Notes: a model not told the origin generated them from the letters alone. A DNA stretch of 64,000 nt from Amycolatopsis aidingensis (GCF_018885265.1 NZ_CP076538.1:4128001-4192000); one strand, 5' to 3'. Positions 44,140 through 53,030 are shown, numbered from the stretch's first letter. Program-made: numbers and translations.

Positions 44140-45155
44140 GCGCACTGCTGCCCGGCAGGCTGTTGCCCGCGCTCGCCCCGATCCTCGCCGCACTCGCGGT
44201 CGGCGCGCTGGTCCTGCTCGCCACCGGGGACAACCCGCTCACCGTCTACCCGCTGCTGCTGCGCGAGGCGTTCGGCGACCTCGACCGGATCGCCGCCACC
44301 CTGGTCGCGACCACCCCGCTGCTGTTCACCGGGCTGGCCACCGCGGTCACCTTCCGCGCGGGGGTGTTCAACGTCGGGGCCGAGGGCGGGTTCGTGCTCG
44401 GCGGCCTGGCCACGGCCGTCGTGGGCGCGCACCTGACCGGACTGCCCGGCCCGCTGGCGATACTGCTCGCCCTGGCGGCGGGCACCGCCGCCGGAACGGC
44501 GGCCGCCGCGGTCCCCGGCTGGCTGCGGGCCCGGTGGGAGGTGAACGAGGTGGTCATCACGTTGATGGTCAACTTCATCGCCCTCGGCCTGGCCGGCTGG
44601 CTGGTGACCTCCTTCCTGCAGGCCGAGGGCGTGGCCAACTCGGCAACCCCGCTGGTGCCGCCGCAGGCCTGGCTGCCGGTGCTGCTTCCGCCCGGCCTCA
44701 CCGTGGGCGTGCTGATCGGGCTGGCCCTGCTGGCCGGGTACGCGGGCTGGATCCGCTACTCGGTGCCCGGCTACGAGCTGCGGATGACCGGGCACAACCC
44801 GGAGTTCGCGCGGGCGCAGGGCATCCGCACCGGCAAGGTGGTGCTGGCCGCGATGCTGGTGTCCGGCGCGGTGGCCGGGCTGGGCGGTGGGGTGCACACA
44901 CTCGGCGTGGTGCATCGCTTCGTGGAGGGCTTCTCCCCCGGCTACGGCTTCACCGGCATCGCCGTGGCGCTACTCGGCCGCAACGGTGCCCTCGGCGTCA
45001 CGCTCGGCGCCGTGTTCTTCGGCGCGATGTCCTCCGCGGGCGCCACCGTGCAGTTGTTCAGCGACATCCCGCTGGACATCGTGCAGGTGCTCACCGGAGC
45101 GGTGATGATCTTCGCGGTGGCCAGGTGGGCCCGGTCCCTGGACGTGACGCGGTGA
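44136..45155 (+). CDS. nucleoside ABC transporter permease 1
   Basis: A 339-residue BPD_transp_2 type permease with about eight to ten hydrophobic segments. GTG 44136 overlaps the ATPase stop by four bases. Signature parts are LLFTGLATAVTFRAGVFNVGAEG (the G-V-F-N-V/I-G-A-E-G motif of NupB/YufP-like proteins), WEVNEVVITLMVNFIA and SVPGYELRMTGHNPEFARAQG. It pairs with permease 2 to form the channel. Confidence 0.92.
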   Translation: MSALLPGRLLPALAPILAALAVGALVLLATGDNPLTVYPLLLREAFGDLDRIAATLVATTPLLFTGLATAVTFRAGVFNVGAEGGFVLGGLATAVVGAHLTGLPGPLAILLALAAGTAAGTAAAAVPGWLRARWEVNEVVITLMVNFIALGLAGWLVTSFLQAEGVANSATPLVPPQAWLPVLLPPGLTVGVLIGLALLAGYAGWIRYSVPGYELRMTGHNPEFARAQGIRTGKVVLAAMLVSGAVAGLGGGVHTLGVVHRFVEGFSPGYGFTGIAVALLGRNGALGVTLGAVFFGAMSSAGATVQLFSDIPLDIVQVLTGAVMIFAVARWARSLDVTR

Positions 45156-46051
45156 TCGAGTCCCTGCTCGCCTCGGCACTGCTGCTGTGGACCCCGCTCG
45201 CGCTGGCCGCCACCGGCGGGCTGATCAACCGGATCGGCGGCATCGTGAACATCGGGCTGGAGGGCCATATGCTCGCCGGCGCGCTCGCCGCGGCGCTGGC
45301 AAGCGGGGCGGCGAGCCACTGGCTGGCCGGTGTCGCCGCCGCGGCCGCCACCGGCGCCGGGCTCGGCCTGCTGATGTCCCTGCCGATCACCCGGCTCGGG
45401 GCGAACCCGATCGTGGTCGGTCTCGGGTACAACATCCTGATCGCCGGGGTCGCTGGCTACCTGCTGAGCAAGCTGTTCGAGGTGTCAGGGACGCTGCGGG
45501 TACCGGGGCTGGACCCGCTGCCCCGGCTGGACCTGCCGCTCGTCGCCGATGTTCCGGTACTGGGCGTGCTGGTCTCCGGCAAGGACCCGTTGTTCTGGCT
45601 CGCCGTCCTGCTGGTTCCCGTGGTGGGCCTGCTGCTGCGGCATACCCGCGCCGGACTCCGGTTGCGGGCCGCGGGCGCCGGTGCGCGGACCGCGCGGTCG
45701 CTCGGCCTGCCTGCCACCCGGATCCGGGACGGCTCCAGCCTACTGGCCGGGCTACTCGCCGCCGTCGCCGGTGCGCAGCTGTCCCTGGGCCAGGTCGGGC
45801 TGTTCCACACCGAGATGGTCGCCGGGCGCGGGTTCATCGCGCTCGCCGCCTTCTACTTCGGCAGGTCCCGGCCGTGGCCGACAGCCGCGGCCTGCCTGCT
45901 GTTCGCCGGGTTCGACGCCGGTCAGGCCCGTTTCCAGACCGGGGGTGGTGCCGCGCACCTGCTGCAGACCCTGCCGTATCTTGTAGTGGCCGTGGTACTG
46001 GCGGTAACCGGCATCCGGGAAAGTCGTCGCCGAACCCGAAGGGCAGGCTGA
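45152..46051 (+). CDS. nucleoside ABC transporter permease 2
   Basis: A 299-residue BPD_transp_2 permease starting at GTG 45152, overlapping permease 1 by four bases. It carries INRIGGIVNIGLEGHMLAGA, the NupC/YufQ-type counterpart of the motif in permease 1, then ITRLGANPIVVGLGYNILIAG and a cytoplasmic RAAGAGARTARSLGLPATRIR loop. About eight hydrophobic segments. The stop overlaps the likely CTG start of the hydrolase that follows. Confidence 0.92.
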   Translation: MIESLLASALLLWTPLALAATGGLINRIGGIVNIGLEGHMLAGALAAALASGAASHWLAGVAAAAATGAGLGLLMSLPITRLGANPIVVGLGYNILIAGVAGYLLSKLFEVSGTLRVPGLDPLPRLDLPLVADVPVLGVLVSGKDPLFWLAVLLVPVVGLLLRHTRAGLRLRAAGAGARTARSLGLPATRIRDGSSLLAGLLAAVAGAQLSLGQVGLFHTEMVAGRGFIALAAFYFGRSRPWPTAAACLLFAGFDAGQARFQTGGGAAHLLQTLPYLVVAVVLAVTGIRESRRRTRRAG

Positions 46052-46614
46052 TCATCGCAACCCCAGGAACCGCCCTGATCCTCGTGGACGTGCTCGAGGC
46101 GTTCTTCACCCCTGGCAAACCCGCCTACTACCCCGAGTCGGCCGAGGTACTCGACCCGCTGCGCGGGCTGCTGGCCAGGGCGCGGGAGCGGGGGCGGCTG
46201 GTGGTGCACGCGGTGGAGCGGCACTATCCAGGGCTGGCGGACTTCGAGCACAAGAAGCTCCCGCGGCACTGCGAGATCGGCGACGACCAGGCCCGCTACG
46301 TCGAGGGGTTCGAGCCTGCCGGGCTACCGGACGAGATCGAGGTGCCCAAGCGGCGCTACTCCGCCTTCTACGCCACCGACCTGGACCTGCTGCTACGCGA
46401 GCAGCGGATATCCAGGGTGGTGGTCGCGGGTGTGAAGACGAACGTCTGCGTCCGCGCCACCGTGCAGGACGCGTTCGCCGCGGGCTACGAGGTGCAGCTG
46501 CCGAGGGAGGCGACGAACTCCAACCGTCCGCACCTCGCCGAGGCCAGCCTGGAAGACATCGACCGGTACTTCGGCAGGGTCGTCTCACTCGAACAAGCAT
46601 GGGAAAGCCTGTGA
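46048..46614 (+). CDS. nicotinamidase/isochorismatase-family cysteine hydrolase
   Basis: A 188-residue hydrolase. No ATG/GTG/TTG gives a full domain; a CTG at 46048 overlaps the permease stop (CTGA), matching the coupling style of the operon, so I take it as start. The catalytic triad is visible: Asp in ALILVDVLEAFF, Lys in VPKRRYSAF and Cys in GVKTNVCVRATVQDAF. RHYPGLADF and LPRHCEIGDD resemble the metal-site and PPHC regions of nicotinamidases (Pnc1/PncA). Hence a nicotinamidase-like amidase is more likely than isochorismatase. In this operon it could act on the base released by the nucleoside phosphorylase. Confidence 0.8.
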   Translation: MIIATPGTALILVDVLEAFFTPGKPAYYPESAEVLDPLRGLLARARERGRLVVHAVERHYPGLADFEHKKLPRHCEIGDDQARYVEGFEPAGLPDEIEVPKRRYSAFYATDLDLLLREQRISRVVVAGVKTNVCVRATVQDAFAAGYEVQLPREATNSNRPHLAEASLEDIDRYFGRVVSLEQAWESL

Positions 46615-47495
46615 CGACACGAGTCGCGGTAGTGGGGTACGCCAGCGTGGACCACGCGATGGCGACCGAGGAGTTCCGCGGGGCGCGCGGCACCACTCTG
46701 ATCAGGGAACGGTTGTCCGACCCGTGGCCGGACATCGGCGGGATCGCCTACGCCGCGCGCGGCCTGGCCGAGGCCGGCCTCGACGTCAGCGCGGTGACCT
46801 GGGTCGGCGCGGACGCCCTGGGCCAGGAGTACACCGAGCGGCTGGCCTCCGCCGGGGTGAACACCGCCGGAGTGGTGGCGGCCGGGGAACGCACCCCGTC
46901 CTGCTACCTGTTCTACGGTCCCGAAGGCGACACGGTGGTGGTCTACGACCCCGGGGACCGGATGCCGACCGGCCTCACCGAGGTACAGCGGGAGGTCCTG
47001 GCAGGCTGCGACTGGGTGTGCCTGCTGGTCGGCCCGCGCTCGGCCACCATCGACGTACTTCGAATGCTACGCCCCGAGCAGCGGCTCGCCTGGGGAGTCA
47101 AGGGTGATCCGGACGCCTACACCGCCGCGCTGGTGCATCGCCTGCTGTTCCGGCTCAGCGTGCTCACCTTCAGCGCGCGGGAGCGGGTTTTCCTGGAGCG
47201 GATGCTGACCCCGCGCACACTGCGCGACCGGACGCCGGCCGAGGCGCTGCTGGTGGAGACCAACGGCGCGGCCGGAATCCGGTTCTGGCACGGTGCGCAC
47301 CGGGGCGCGCTGTCAGTCACCCCGATCGACGCGGTGGACACCACCGGCGCCGGCGACGTGCTGTTCGCGGCGACGGTGGCCAGCATGATCGAACAGCCGG
47401 AGGACGGCGAGCGGGCCGTGCGCCACGGGGTGGACGCGGCCACTGGGCTGCTGCGCGGCCGCCTGCCGGCCACCCTGCGGATCCGGACGGAGTAG
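46611..47495 (+). CDS. PfkB-family carbohydrate/nucleoside kinase
   Basis: A 294-residue kinase starting at GTG 46611, overlapping the hydrolase stop (GTGA); ATG 46599 is an alternative adding four residues. It shows the PfkB opening RVAVVGYASVDHAM, substrate segment WPDIGGIAYAARGLAEAGLDV, and the C-terminal ATP/anion-hole motif DAVDTTGAGDVLFAA with its catalytic Asp. Likely substrates are ribose, a pentose phosphate or a nucleoside. The operon context suggests the sugar part of an imported nucleoside. Confidence 0.88.
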   Translation: MTTRVAVVGYASVDHAMATEEFRGARGTTLIRERLSDPWPDIGGIAYAARGLAEAGLDVSAVTWVGADALGQEYTERLASAGVNTAGVVAAGERTPSCYLFYGPEGDTVVVYDPGDRMPTGLTEVQREVLAGCDWVCLLVGPRSATIDVLRMLRPEQRLAWGVKGDPDAYTAALVHRLLFRLSVLTFSARERVFLERMLTPRTLRDRTPAEALLVETNGAAGIRFWHGAHRGALSVTPIDAVDTTGAGDVLFAATVASMIEQPEDGERAVRHGVDAATGLLRGRLPATLRIRTE

Positions 47496-47498
47496 CCG

Positions 47499-48242
47499 GT
47501 GACCGGTAGGGCCTGGTTCCTCCGGTGCGGCCCGGAGGACGTCGGCGAGCGCGCCGTGCTGGTGGGCGACCGCGGCCGGGTCACCGCGGTCGCCGAACTG
47601 CTCGCCGAACCGCGCCTGCTGAACACCGACCGCGGGCTGACCACGGTGACCGGCCGGTACGCCGGGCAACGGGTCACCGTGACCGCATTCGGGATGGGCG
47701 CACCGGCGGCCGTGCTCGTGCTGGAGGAGCTTGCCGCGCTCGGCGTGCGCACGTTCCTCCGGCTGGGCACCGCGCTGGCGGTCGGCGGCACCCGGCTCGG
47801 CGACCTGGTGCTGGCCGAGGGCGGGATACGCAACGAGTCCACCTCGGCCTGCTACGCCCCGGCCGGCTTCCCCGCGGTCCCGGACGCCGGGCTGTACGCG
47901 GCGACGCGGCAGCGGCTGAGTGCCGCGTCGCACTCCTGGGTGTCCGGACTGTTCGCCTCCCAGGACGGCTTCTACACCGAGATGGTCGCCGCCAGCCCGG
48001 AACGCGCGGCCGCGGTATCGGCGCACCTGGCGGAGCTGGCCCGGTACCGGGTCCGCGCGGTGGACATGGAGACCTCGGCCGTACTGGTCGCCGCGCGGGT
48101 GCTCGGAGCGCGGGCCGCCTCGCTGTGCCTGGCCAGCGTGACCGCCGCCGACCAGCGTCGGATGGCCGACGCTAGTCGGGGCCGGGCGGAACTCGACCTG
48201 ATGCGCACCGGGCTGGACGCGCTGACCGGCGACCCCGGCTGA
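47499..48242 (+). CDS. nucleoside phosphorylase (PNP/UDP family)
   Basis: A 247-residue phosphorylase from GTG 47499, three bases after the kinase stop. It has the family features: ERAVLVGDRGRVTAVAELL (phosphate-binding GDxxR region), VTVTAFGMGAPAAVLVLEEL, FLRLGTALAVG and the late VRAVDMETSAVL, which holds the M-E-T/S ribose-binding motif. Uridine-phosphorylase-like proteins share this order. It splits a ribonucleoside to base plus ribose-1-phosphate and is the last gene of the seven-gene operon. Confidence 0.9.
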   Translation: MTGRAWFLRCGPEDVGERAVLVGDRGRVTAVAELLAEPRLLNTDRGLTTVTGRYAGQRVTVTAFGMGAPAAVLVLEELAALGVRTFLRLGTALAVGGTRLGDLVLAEGGIRNESTSACYAPAGFPAVPDAGLYAATRQRLSAASHSWVSGLFASQDGFYTEMVAASPERAAAVSAHLAELARYRVRAVDMETSAVLVAARVLGARAASLCLASVTAADQRRMADASRGRAELDLMRTGLDALTGDPG

Positions 48243-48263
48243 GCCGCCCGTGGGCTCAGGCGC

Positions 48264-48512
48264 TCAGAACAGGGACACGTGCCCGCTGGTCTCCGGGGTC
48301 CAGTCGTCCGGCGAGCGGGGCGCGGGCGCCTTCGGCGTGGTCGGCCAAGACTGCTTGACCTCGTCCAGCAGACAGGGCACGTCCTGCAGCTCGAGCAGCT
48401 CGTCCTGGCAGCGCTCGCACTCCATCAGGTGTGCCTCGAACGCCACATGGTCCGGCTGATCGAGCACTCCGAGCACGTAAGCGGCGATGTCAGCGTGGCT
48501 GGTCCCGGCCAT
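48264..48512 (-). CDS. zinc-type anti-sigma factor (ZAS)
   Basis: An 82-residue protein from ATG 48512, overlapping the sigma gene by 23 bases. It carries the anti-sigma H-x3-C-x2-C motif in HLMECERCQDELLELQ, following a helical opening ADIAAYVLGVLDQPDHVAFEA. The C-terminus is short and soluble with no membrane segment, unlike RslA, so it should be a cytoplasmic sensor. Gene order (sigma then ZAS, overlapping) marks it as the cognate inhibitor. Confidence 0.88.
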   Translation of the reverse strand: MAGTSHADIAAYVLGVLDQPDHVAFEAHLMECERCQDELLELQDVPCLLDEVKQSWPTTPKAPAPRSPDDWTPETSGHVSLF

Positions 48513-49080
48513 CCTCGCGTTCCCCCCGATCTCGCAACGCACGACGTAGCGCACGAACGGCGTGGTAGATTCTCGATTTGACCGTACCCGGCGGAACGCC
48601 GAGAGACACCGCCGCCTCGTTCACGGTTCGATCACGGATGTATGTCTGCAATACGGCATCACGTTGCTCCGGTGAAAGGGTACTGAGCGCCTCGTACACC
48701 ACGAGTGCGGCCAGTGTTCTGTCTGATTCGTCGGGAACCCCGACCGAATCCGCATCGACCTCCTCGACCTCTTGCGGCCGGGCCTTTCGACTTCGCCAGC
48801 CATCGATGACGATGCGTCTCGCCACCGTATACAACCAGGCCAGCAACGTGTCAGGTCTGCGATCGAGCTTGTGCGCGTTGCGCCAGGCCCTGATCAGCGT
48901 CTCCTGCACGACGTCTTCGGCCCAATGCCGGTCCTGACCAGTCAGTTTGAGCGTATACGCCATCAACTGCCTGCCGAATTCCTGATACAAGGTCCGCACG
49001 AGGTCGTCCGAGCCAGCCGCGCTGGCGTACTGACGGACCACGGGGTTGAGTGTCCGGCTTGGGTGGGCCACGGGGAACAT
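48490..49080 (-). CDS. ECF RNA polymerase sigma factor
   Basis: A 196-residue ECF sigma factor. Region 2 reads LVRTLYQEFGRQLMAYTLKLTG, then DRHWAEDVVQETLIRAWR and LLAWLYTVARRIVIDGWRSR. Region 4 reads LSPEQRDAVLQTYIRDRTVNEA then LGVPPGTVKSRIYHAVRALR. It resembles the SigL group of actinobacteria, which controls envelope/redox genes with a ZAS partner. ATG 49080 is the first start; the AAGG just before it is too close, so a start slightly inside is possible. It overlaps the anti-sigma gene. Confidence 0.92.
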   Translation of the reverse strand: MFPVAHPSRTLNPVVRQYASAAGSDDLVRTLYQEFGRQLMAYTLKLTGQDRHWAEDVVQETLIRAWRNAHKLDRRPDTLLAWLYTVARRIVIDGWRSRKARPQEVEEVDADSVGVPDESDRTLAALVVYEALSTLSPEQRDAVLQTYIRDRTVNEAAVSLGVPPGTVKSRIYHAVRALRRALRDRGEREDGRDQPR

Positions 49081-49208
49081 CCTTGTGGTGTGCTGGGCTA
49101 TGTGTCCAGTACCGATATCACGAGATTATTTCTTTGAACCAGACCGGATCATCCGCCGTATATCCCACTGCAGGCCCCGCAAACGTCGCACCCCGAGCGA
49201 CCAGACCG

Positions 49209-49238
49209 TCCACTATGGAACATAAGGTCCATAGTGGA
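49209..49238. promoter_or_regulatory. 10-bp inverted repeat between sigma and flavoprotein genes
   Basis: TCCACTATGG (49209-49218) is the exact reverse complement of CCATAGTGGA (49229-49238), with a 10-base spacer. It lies 74 bases before the flavoprotein start and is a good candidate operator; the regulator is unknown. Confidence 0.6.
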
Positions 49239-49311
49239 TTCACTGTGCCCGCTTGCAGCGGTTTCGCCGGTTGAGGGGGCTGTCGGCCACGCGCACACCA
49301 GGGAGGAACGG

Positions 49312-50601
49312 ATGACCGACAGCGCGGAACGGATCGTGATCGTCGGCGCGGGCGTGGCCGGGCTGCGCGCCGCCGAAAGACTCCGTGAGCTGGGCTTCGA
49401 CGGGGAAGTGGTGATCATCGGCGACGAACGCCGCCGGCCGTACCACCGCCCCGCGGCGTCCAAGCAGCTGCTCGGTGGCACCGCAAGGGAGTCGGACCTG
49501 GCCTTGCGGACATATATCGACCTCGACGCGCGGTGGCGGCTCGGCACGATGGCCACCCGGCTGGACACCACCCACCGACTCGTGCATCTGCCGGGTGGTG
49601 AGGAGCTGCGCTACGACGGGCTGGTCATCGCGACCGGGGTGGTGCCGAAGCACCTCGCCGGTGCTCCCCGGCACGATCCGCGGGTACGGGTGCTGCGGAC
49701 GGTCGAGGACGCGGTCGCGGTGCGGCGGGCGCTGGCGGGCAACAGCAAACCCGCCGTGGTGCTCGGCAGCGGGCTGATCGGCTGCGAGTTCGCGGCCACG
49801 ATGCGCCACCTCGGCAGGGACGTGACGATCGTGGGCCGCTCCTCCACCCCGCTGGACCGGCTGGGCACCGCGGTCGGCTCCGCGGTGACCAGGCTGCATC
49901 GCCAGCACCGGGCCGGGCTCGCCCTTGGCACCTCGGTGCGGCACTGGATCAACCTGAAGGACGGCATCGGGCTGCACCTGGCCAACAGCAGGTTGCTGGT
50001 CGCCAGCTGCGTGGTACTCGCGATCGGCAGCGTGCCGGCCACCGACTGGATGCGTGGCTCGGGCCTGGTACTCGAGGATGGCGTGCTGTGCGAGGCGACC
50101 CTGTTCGCCGCGGGGGTGAACGACGTGGTCGCGGCCGGGGATGTGGCCCGCTGGCCGAACCTGCGCTTCGACGAGGTGCCGCGGCGGGTGGAGCACTGGA
50201 TCAACGCCGTGGAGATGGGCCGCGCGGCCGCGGAGAACCTGCTGGCAGGACAGCAGAGCGCGCGGCCATTCACGCCGATACCACGGGCCTGGTCCGGGCA
50301 GTACGAGGTACGGCTGCAGACGGTGGGGCTGCCGGCGCTCGGCACAGACACGGTGCGCCTGGCCGAAGGGGTGACCGGATACGTCCGCTCCGGCAAGCTG
50401 GTCGGCGCCTGCACCTGGGACCGGCCGAAGGCGATGCTGCACTGGGCCGAGGAGCTGGAACGCCAGCTGCCGGTGCCGGAGCCCGCCCGGCCGAGCCGGC
50501 ACGCCCGCGAGCCGGAGATCACCCCGCTGGCCACGGTGCCGACGGTCCCGGCGCGGACCACGACTCCGCCGCTGGGCGACCTGTGGTTGTCCGGTGCCTA
50601 G
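49312..50601 (+). CDS. FAD/NAD(P)-dependent ferredoxin reductase-like oxidoreductase
   Basis: A 429-residue flavoprotein from ATG 49312 (GGGAGGAACGG upstream). The FAD Rossmann motif is RIVIVGAGVAGLRAAERLRE. The second nucleotide site is PAVVLGSGLIGCEFAATMRHLG, and the C-terminal FAD contact is FAAGVNDVVAAGDVARW. The order matches rubredoxin/ferredoxin reductases of P450 and dioxygenase systems. No redox-active CxxC is seen. The last 40 residues are Pro/Thr-rich and probably disordered. No ferredoxin or P450 gene is adjacent. Confidence 0.88.
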   Translation: MTDSAERIVIVGAGVAGLRAAERLRELGFDGEVVIIGDERRRPYHRPAASKQLLGGTARESDLALRTYIDLDARWRLGTMATRLDTTHRLVHLPGGEELRYDGLVIATGVVPKHLAGAPRHDPRVRVLRTVEDAVAVRRALAGNSKPAVVLGSGLIGCEFAATMRHLGRDVTIVGRSSTPLDRLGTAVGSAVTRLHRQHRAGLALGTSVRHWINLKDGIGLHLANSRLLVASCVVLAIGSVPATDWMRGSGLVLEDGVLCEATLFAAGVNDVVAAGDVARWPNLRFDEVPRRVEHWINAVEMGRAAAENLLAGQQSARPFTPIPRAWSGQYEVRLQTVGLPALGTDTVRLAEGVTGYVRSGKLVGACTWDRPKAMLHWAEELERQLPVPEPARPSRHAREPEITPLATVPTVPARTTTPPLGDLWLSGA

Positions 50602-50611
50602 GCGTACTGGA

Positions 50612-51595
50612 TCACTCGTGCCGCGAGTTCAGCACCCCGCCGATGAGCTCCAGCGCGGTTCCGGTGTCCGGACCGAGCTCGCCGGAGAAGGACACCGCGC
50701 CGAAACCGGCCTCGGCCAGCCGATCCAGGCCCGTGGCCAGGTCTTCGGCGTCCCCGGCCGCCATGAACAGGTCGACGGTGCGGTCGCTGATCTCGCCAAG
50801 CCGTTCGGTCGCCCCCTCCCGCACGGCCGCCCGCGCCGCCTCCACCTCGGCCTTCGGCACCTGGTGGAAGTCCAGCAACGGGCCGAGATGCGGCAGGAAC
50901 GTGGCCAGCACACCCCGGGCGCCCCGGCGGGCGTACTCCCGGTCCGGGTGTACGAAGGTCCAGTTCTCCACGACGAAGTCGACCTCGGCGGGATCGCGGC
51001 CCGCCTGCTTCGCACCGGCCGCGACATGCTCGGCCAGCATGCCGGCGTAGGCCGGATCCCACTGCGCCGCGACCCGCAGGCCGTCACAGTGCGCCCCGGC
51101 GAGTTCGGCGCCCTTGGGGCCGAGGGCGCCGAGGTACACCGGGATCCGGCGACCGGTGCCGAACCGCAACCGCGCCGCGCCGTCCAGGCTGAAGGTCTTT
51201 CCCTGGTAGCCTGCGCCGTCCCCGCTGACCAGCGCCCGGATCACGTCGATCGCCTCACGCACCCCGGCCAGTGTCGCCGGGTTACGCATACCGAGCAGCT
51301 CGTACATCGAGCCACGCCCGATCCCGAGCACGGCCCGCCCGCCGGAGAGTTCGTCCAGATGGGCCAGGTTCGCCGCGAGCTGCGCCGGATGGGTGAGATA
51401 GGGGTGCGTGACGTTCGGCCCGAGCTGCAGCCGCGAGGTGGCGCGGGCCAGGTCGCACAGCACCGGCCACACCGGCCTGCGCAGCAGCACGTCGTGCACC
51501 GTGATGTCCTCGAAGCCCAGCTCCTCGGCCCTGCCGGCCAGCTTGGGGTAGGCCTCGATCGGCAGATTCCCGTGCAGTTGCAGGAGGTAACGCAT
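50612..51595 (-). CDS. LLM-class F420/flavin-dependent oxidoreductase
   Basis: A 327-residue luciferase-like TIM barrel from ATG 51595 (the open frame before it belongs to the preceding gene region). Features are RAEELGFEDITVHDV, LARATSRLQLGPNVTHPYLTHP, LSGGRAVLGIGRGS and VPVYLGALGPKGAELAGAHCDG-like text (IPVYLGALGPKG). Actinobacterial members mostly use coenzyme F420. It starts 2 bases after the opine-dehydrogenase-like gene stop, so the two act together. Confidence 0.88.
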   Translation of the reverse strand: MRYLLQLHGNLPIEAYPKLAGRAEELGFEDITVHDVLLRRPVWPVLCDLARATSRLQLGPNVTHPYLTHPAQLAANLAHLDELSGGRAVLGIGRGSMYELLGMRNPATLAGVREAIDVIRALVSGDGAGYQGKTFSLDGAARLRFGTGRRIPVYLGALGPKGAELAGAHCDGLRVAAQWDPAYAGMLAEHVAAGAKQAGRDPAEVDFVVENWTFVHPDREYARRGARGVLATFLPHLGPLLDFHQVPKAEVEAARAAVREGATERLGEISDRTVDLFMAAGDAEDLATGLDRLAEAGFGAVSFSGELGPDTGTALELIGGVLNSRHE

Positions 51596-51597
51596 CC

Positions 51598-52674
51598 TCA
51601 CCTTTCGCTGGTCGCCATGCCCGCGCGAGCGACGCGGCGCAGTTCGTCCAGATCGCGGGTACCAAGCAGGTCCGGGCCGCGCCCCGAGGCGACCAGGTCC
51701 TCGCCGAGCGCGGTGCCCATCAGCGCCAGGATCGCGGCACCGGTCGGTGCCGGGACGCCAGCCAGCCGCGCGAGTTCCACGTTCAGCACCAGCCCGCACC
51801 GGATGTCCTCATGTACGTAGCGGTGTTCGATGTGCACGGACTCACGCCACAGGTTGGAGGCCAGCAGCCGCGCCTTGGCGTCCGGCGGGTACATCGAAGT
51901 GTCCTTGCCGAGGTGGTAGTCCAGCAACGGCCAGTGCGGCTCGCCGAACCCCAGCCGCTCGCGCAGGGCGATGCGCTCGGTGTCCAGGGCCCGGGTCGTG
52001 GCCAGCACGGAGGGCGAGGTGCCGTCGGCGTGGATGTCGAAACGGTCGCCGAAGGATTCGATCGCCCCCAGGTTGTGCACGATGAGCGGGGGATGGATGA
52101 CCGGACCCCAGTTGGCGAGGGCAGCATCCAGCCCGTCGCGTACCCGCACAGCCATCGGAAAAGCGGCGGCGAAGCGGGCATATGCCTGGTCTGCGAGCGG
52201 GCCGGTGCCGGGAATCGAGCCGACCGGCAACCGGCTGGCCGTGACCGGGATGCTGACCTCGCCCGGCGCCGTGACGCGCGCAAGGTACGGCAGGGTTCCG
52301 GTCTCCAGAAAGGCCACATCGGGCCGCAGCCGTGCGCCGAACCAGGTGCCGAGGGTACCCGGGGTGAAGGCCACCGCCTGCCCGGGCTCGAGCACGGGGG
52401 CCAGTGCGTCCAGCAACTCGGGTTGCGCCGAGGCGGGCACGGGCGCGACCACGAGGTCACAGCCCGCGACCGCGGCGCTCAGGTCGTGGGTCACCAGTGC
52501 GACCGTGACCTCGCCGCTGGTCTCCCCTGCCACGTACCGCACGCTCCCGCCCGGTGGCAACGGGGCCCGCCTGCGCCACCAGCGGACCTCGTGCCCACGG
52601 AGGGTCAGATCGACGGCGGTGGCATGGGAGCCGTTCCCGCCGCCCAGTACGGCCACGATCACCGGTGCCTCCAC
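51598..52674 (-). CDS. octopine/nopaline dehydrogenase-like protein
   Basis: A 358-residue NAD(P)-dependent dehydrogenase. The Rossmann start is VIVAVLGGGNGSHATAVDL. The middle reads DLVVAPVPASAQPELLDALAP and ETGTLPYLARV. The C-terminal opine-dehydrogenase domain includes NWGPVIHPPLIVHNLGAIES (catalytic His in the IHPP segment) and a helical end. GTG 52674 is the start used; GTG 52662 is possible. Such enzymes reductively couple an amino acid with a keto acid or act in reverse. It is coupled to the LLM gene. A metallophore role would need a nicotianamine-synthase-like partner, which is absent here. Confidence 0.85.
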   Translation of the reverse strand: MEAPVIVAVLGGGNGSHATAVDLTLRGHEVRWWRRRAPLPPGGSVRYVAGETSGEVTVALVTHDLSAAVAGCDLVVAPVPASAQPELLDALAPVLEPGQAVAFTPGTLGTWFGARLRPDVAFLETGTLPYLARVTAPGEVSIPVTASRLPVGSIPGTGPLADQAYARFAAAFPMAVRVRDGLDAALANWGPVIHPPLIVHNLGAIESFGDRFDIHADGTSPSVLATTRALDTERIALRERLGFGEPHWPLLDYHLGKDTSMYPPDAKARLLASNLWRESVHIEHRYVHEDIRCGLVLNVELARLAGVPAPTGAAILALMGTALGEDLVASGRGPDLLGTRDLDELRRVARAGMATSER

Positions 52675-52805
52675 GATCCGGGCTGCGTGTTGCCGGCGAA
52701 GTAGATCATCACCGCGCAGCCTAGCCGAGCGGGCGAGTCCGCTGAGCAGACCGTGGCCGCGGGACCGCGAGGGCCACGCTTGACCAGGAGCCAGTTAGCA
52801 CACTA

Positions 52806-52817
52806 TGGTCTAGACCA
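52806..52817. promoter_or_regulatory. perfect DasR-type operator upstream of LPMO
   Basis: TGGTCTAGACCA is an exact, fully symmetric match to the DasR consensus core, 214 bases before the LPMO start. The rest of the 356-base intergenic region (52675-53030) shows no gene; it should contain the LPMO promoter. Confidence 0.88.
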
Positions 52818-53030
52818 CATCGGCAAGCGCAACCCTTTCTCGCCCTGCTCACAACCGAGATCAAGGGGAAGACGGATGTATCCCTGACACGCCTCATCGA
52901 GGGGGCGGAACCCGGCCGTGGGCCCGATCCTCGGTCACGACCGCTTGCCGTACCTCATTCCCTTTTCCCGCCCTGCGGCGAGTCCCTGCGCTCGCCTGGG
53001 AACTGTGGATGTGTCCGAGAAGGAGCTGAG

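Noticed and set aside
42637..44193. Long minus-strand frame opposite the nucleoside ATPase
   Set aside because: Shadow of a high-GC gene with clear Walker motifs on the plus strand.
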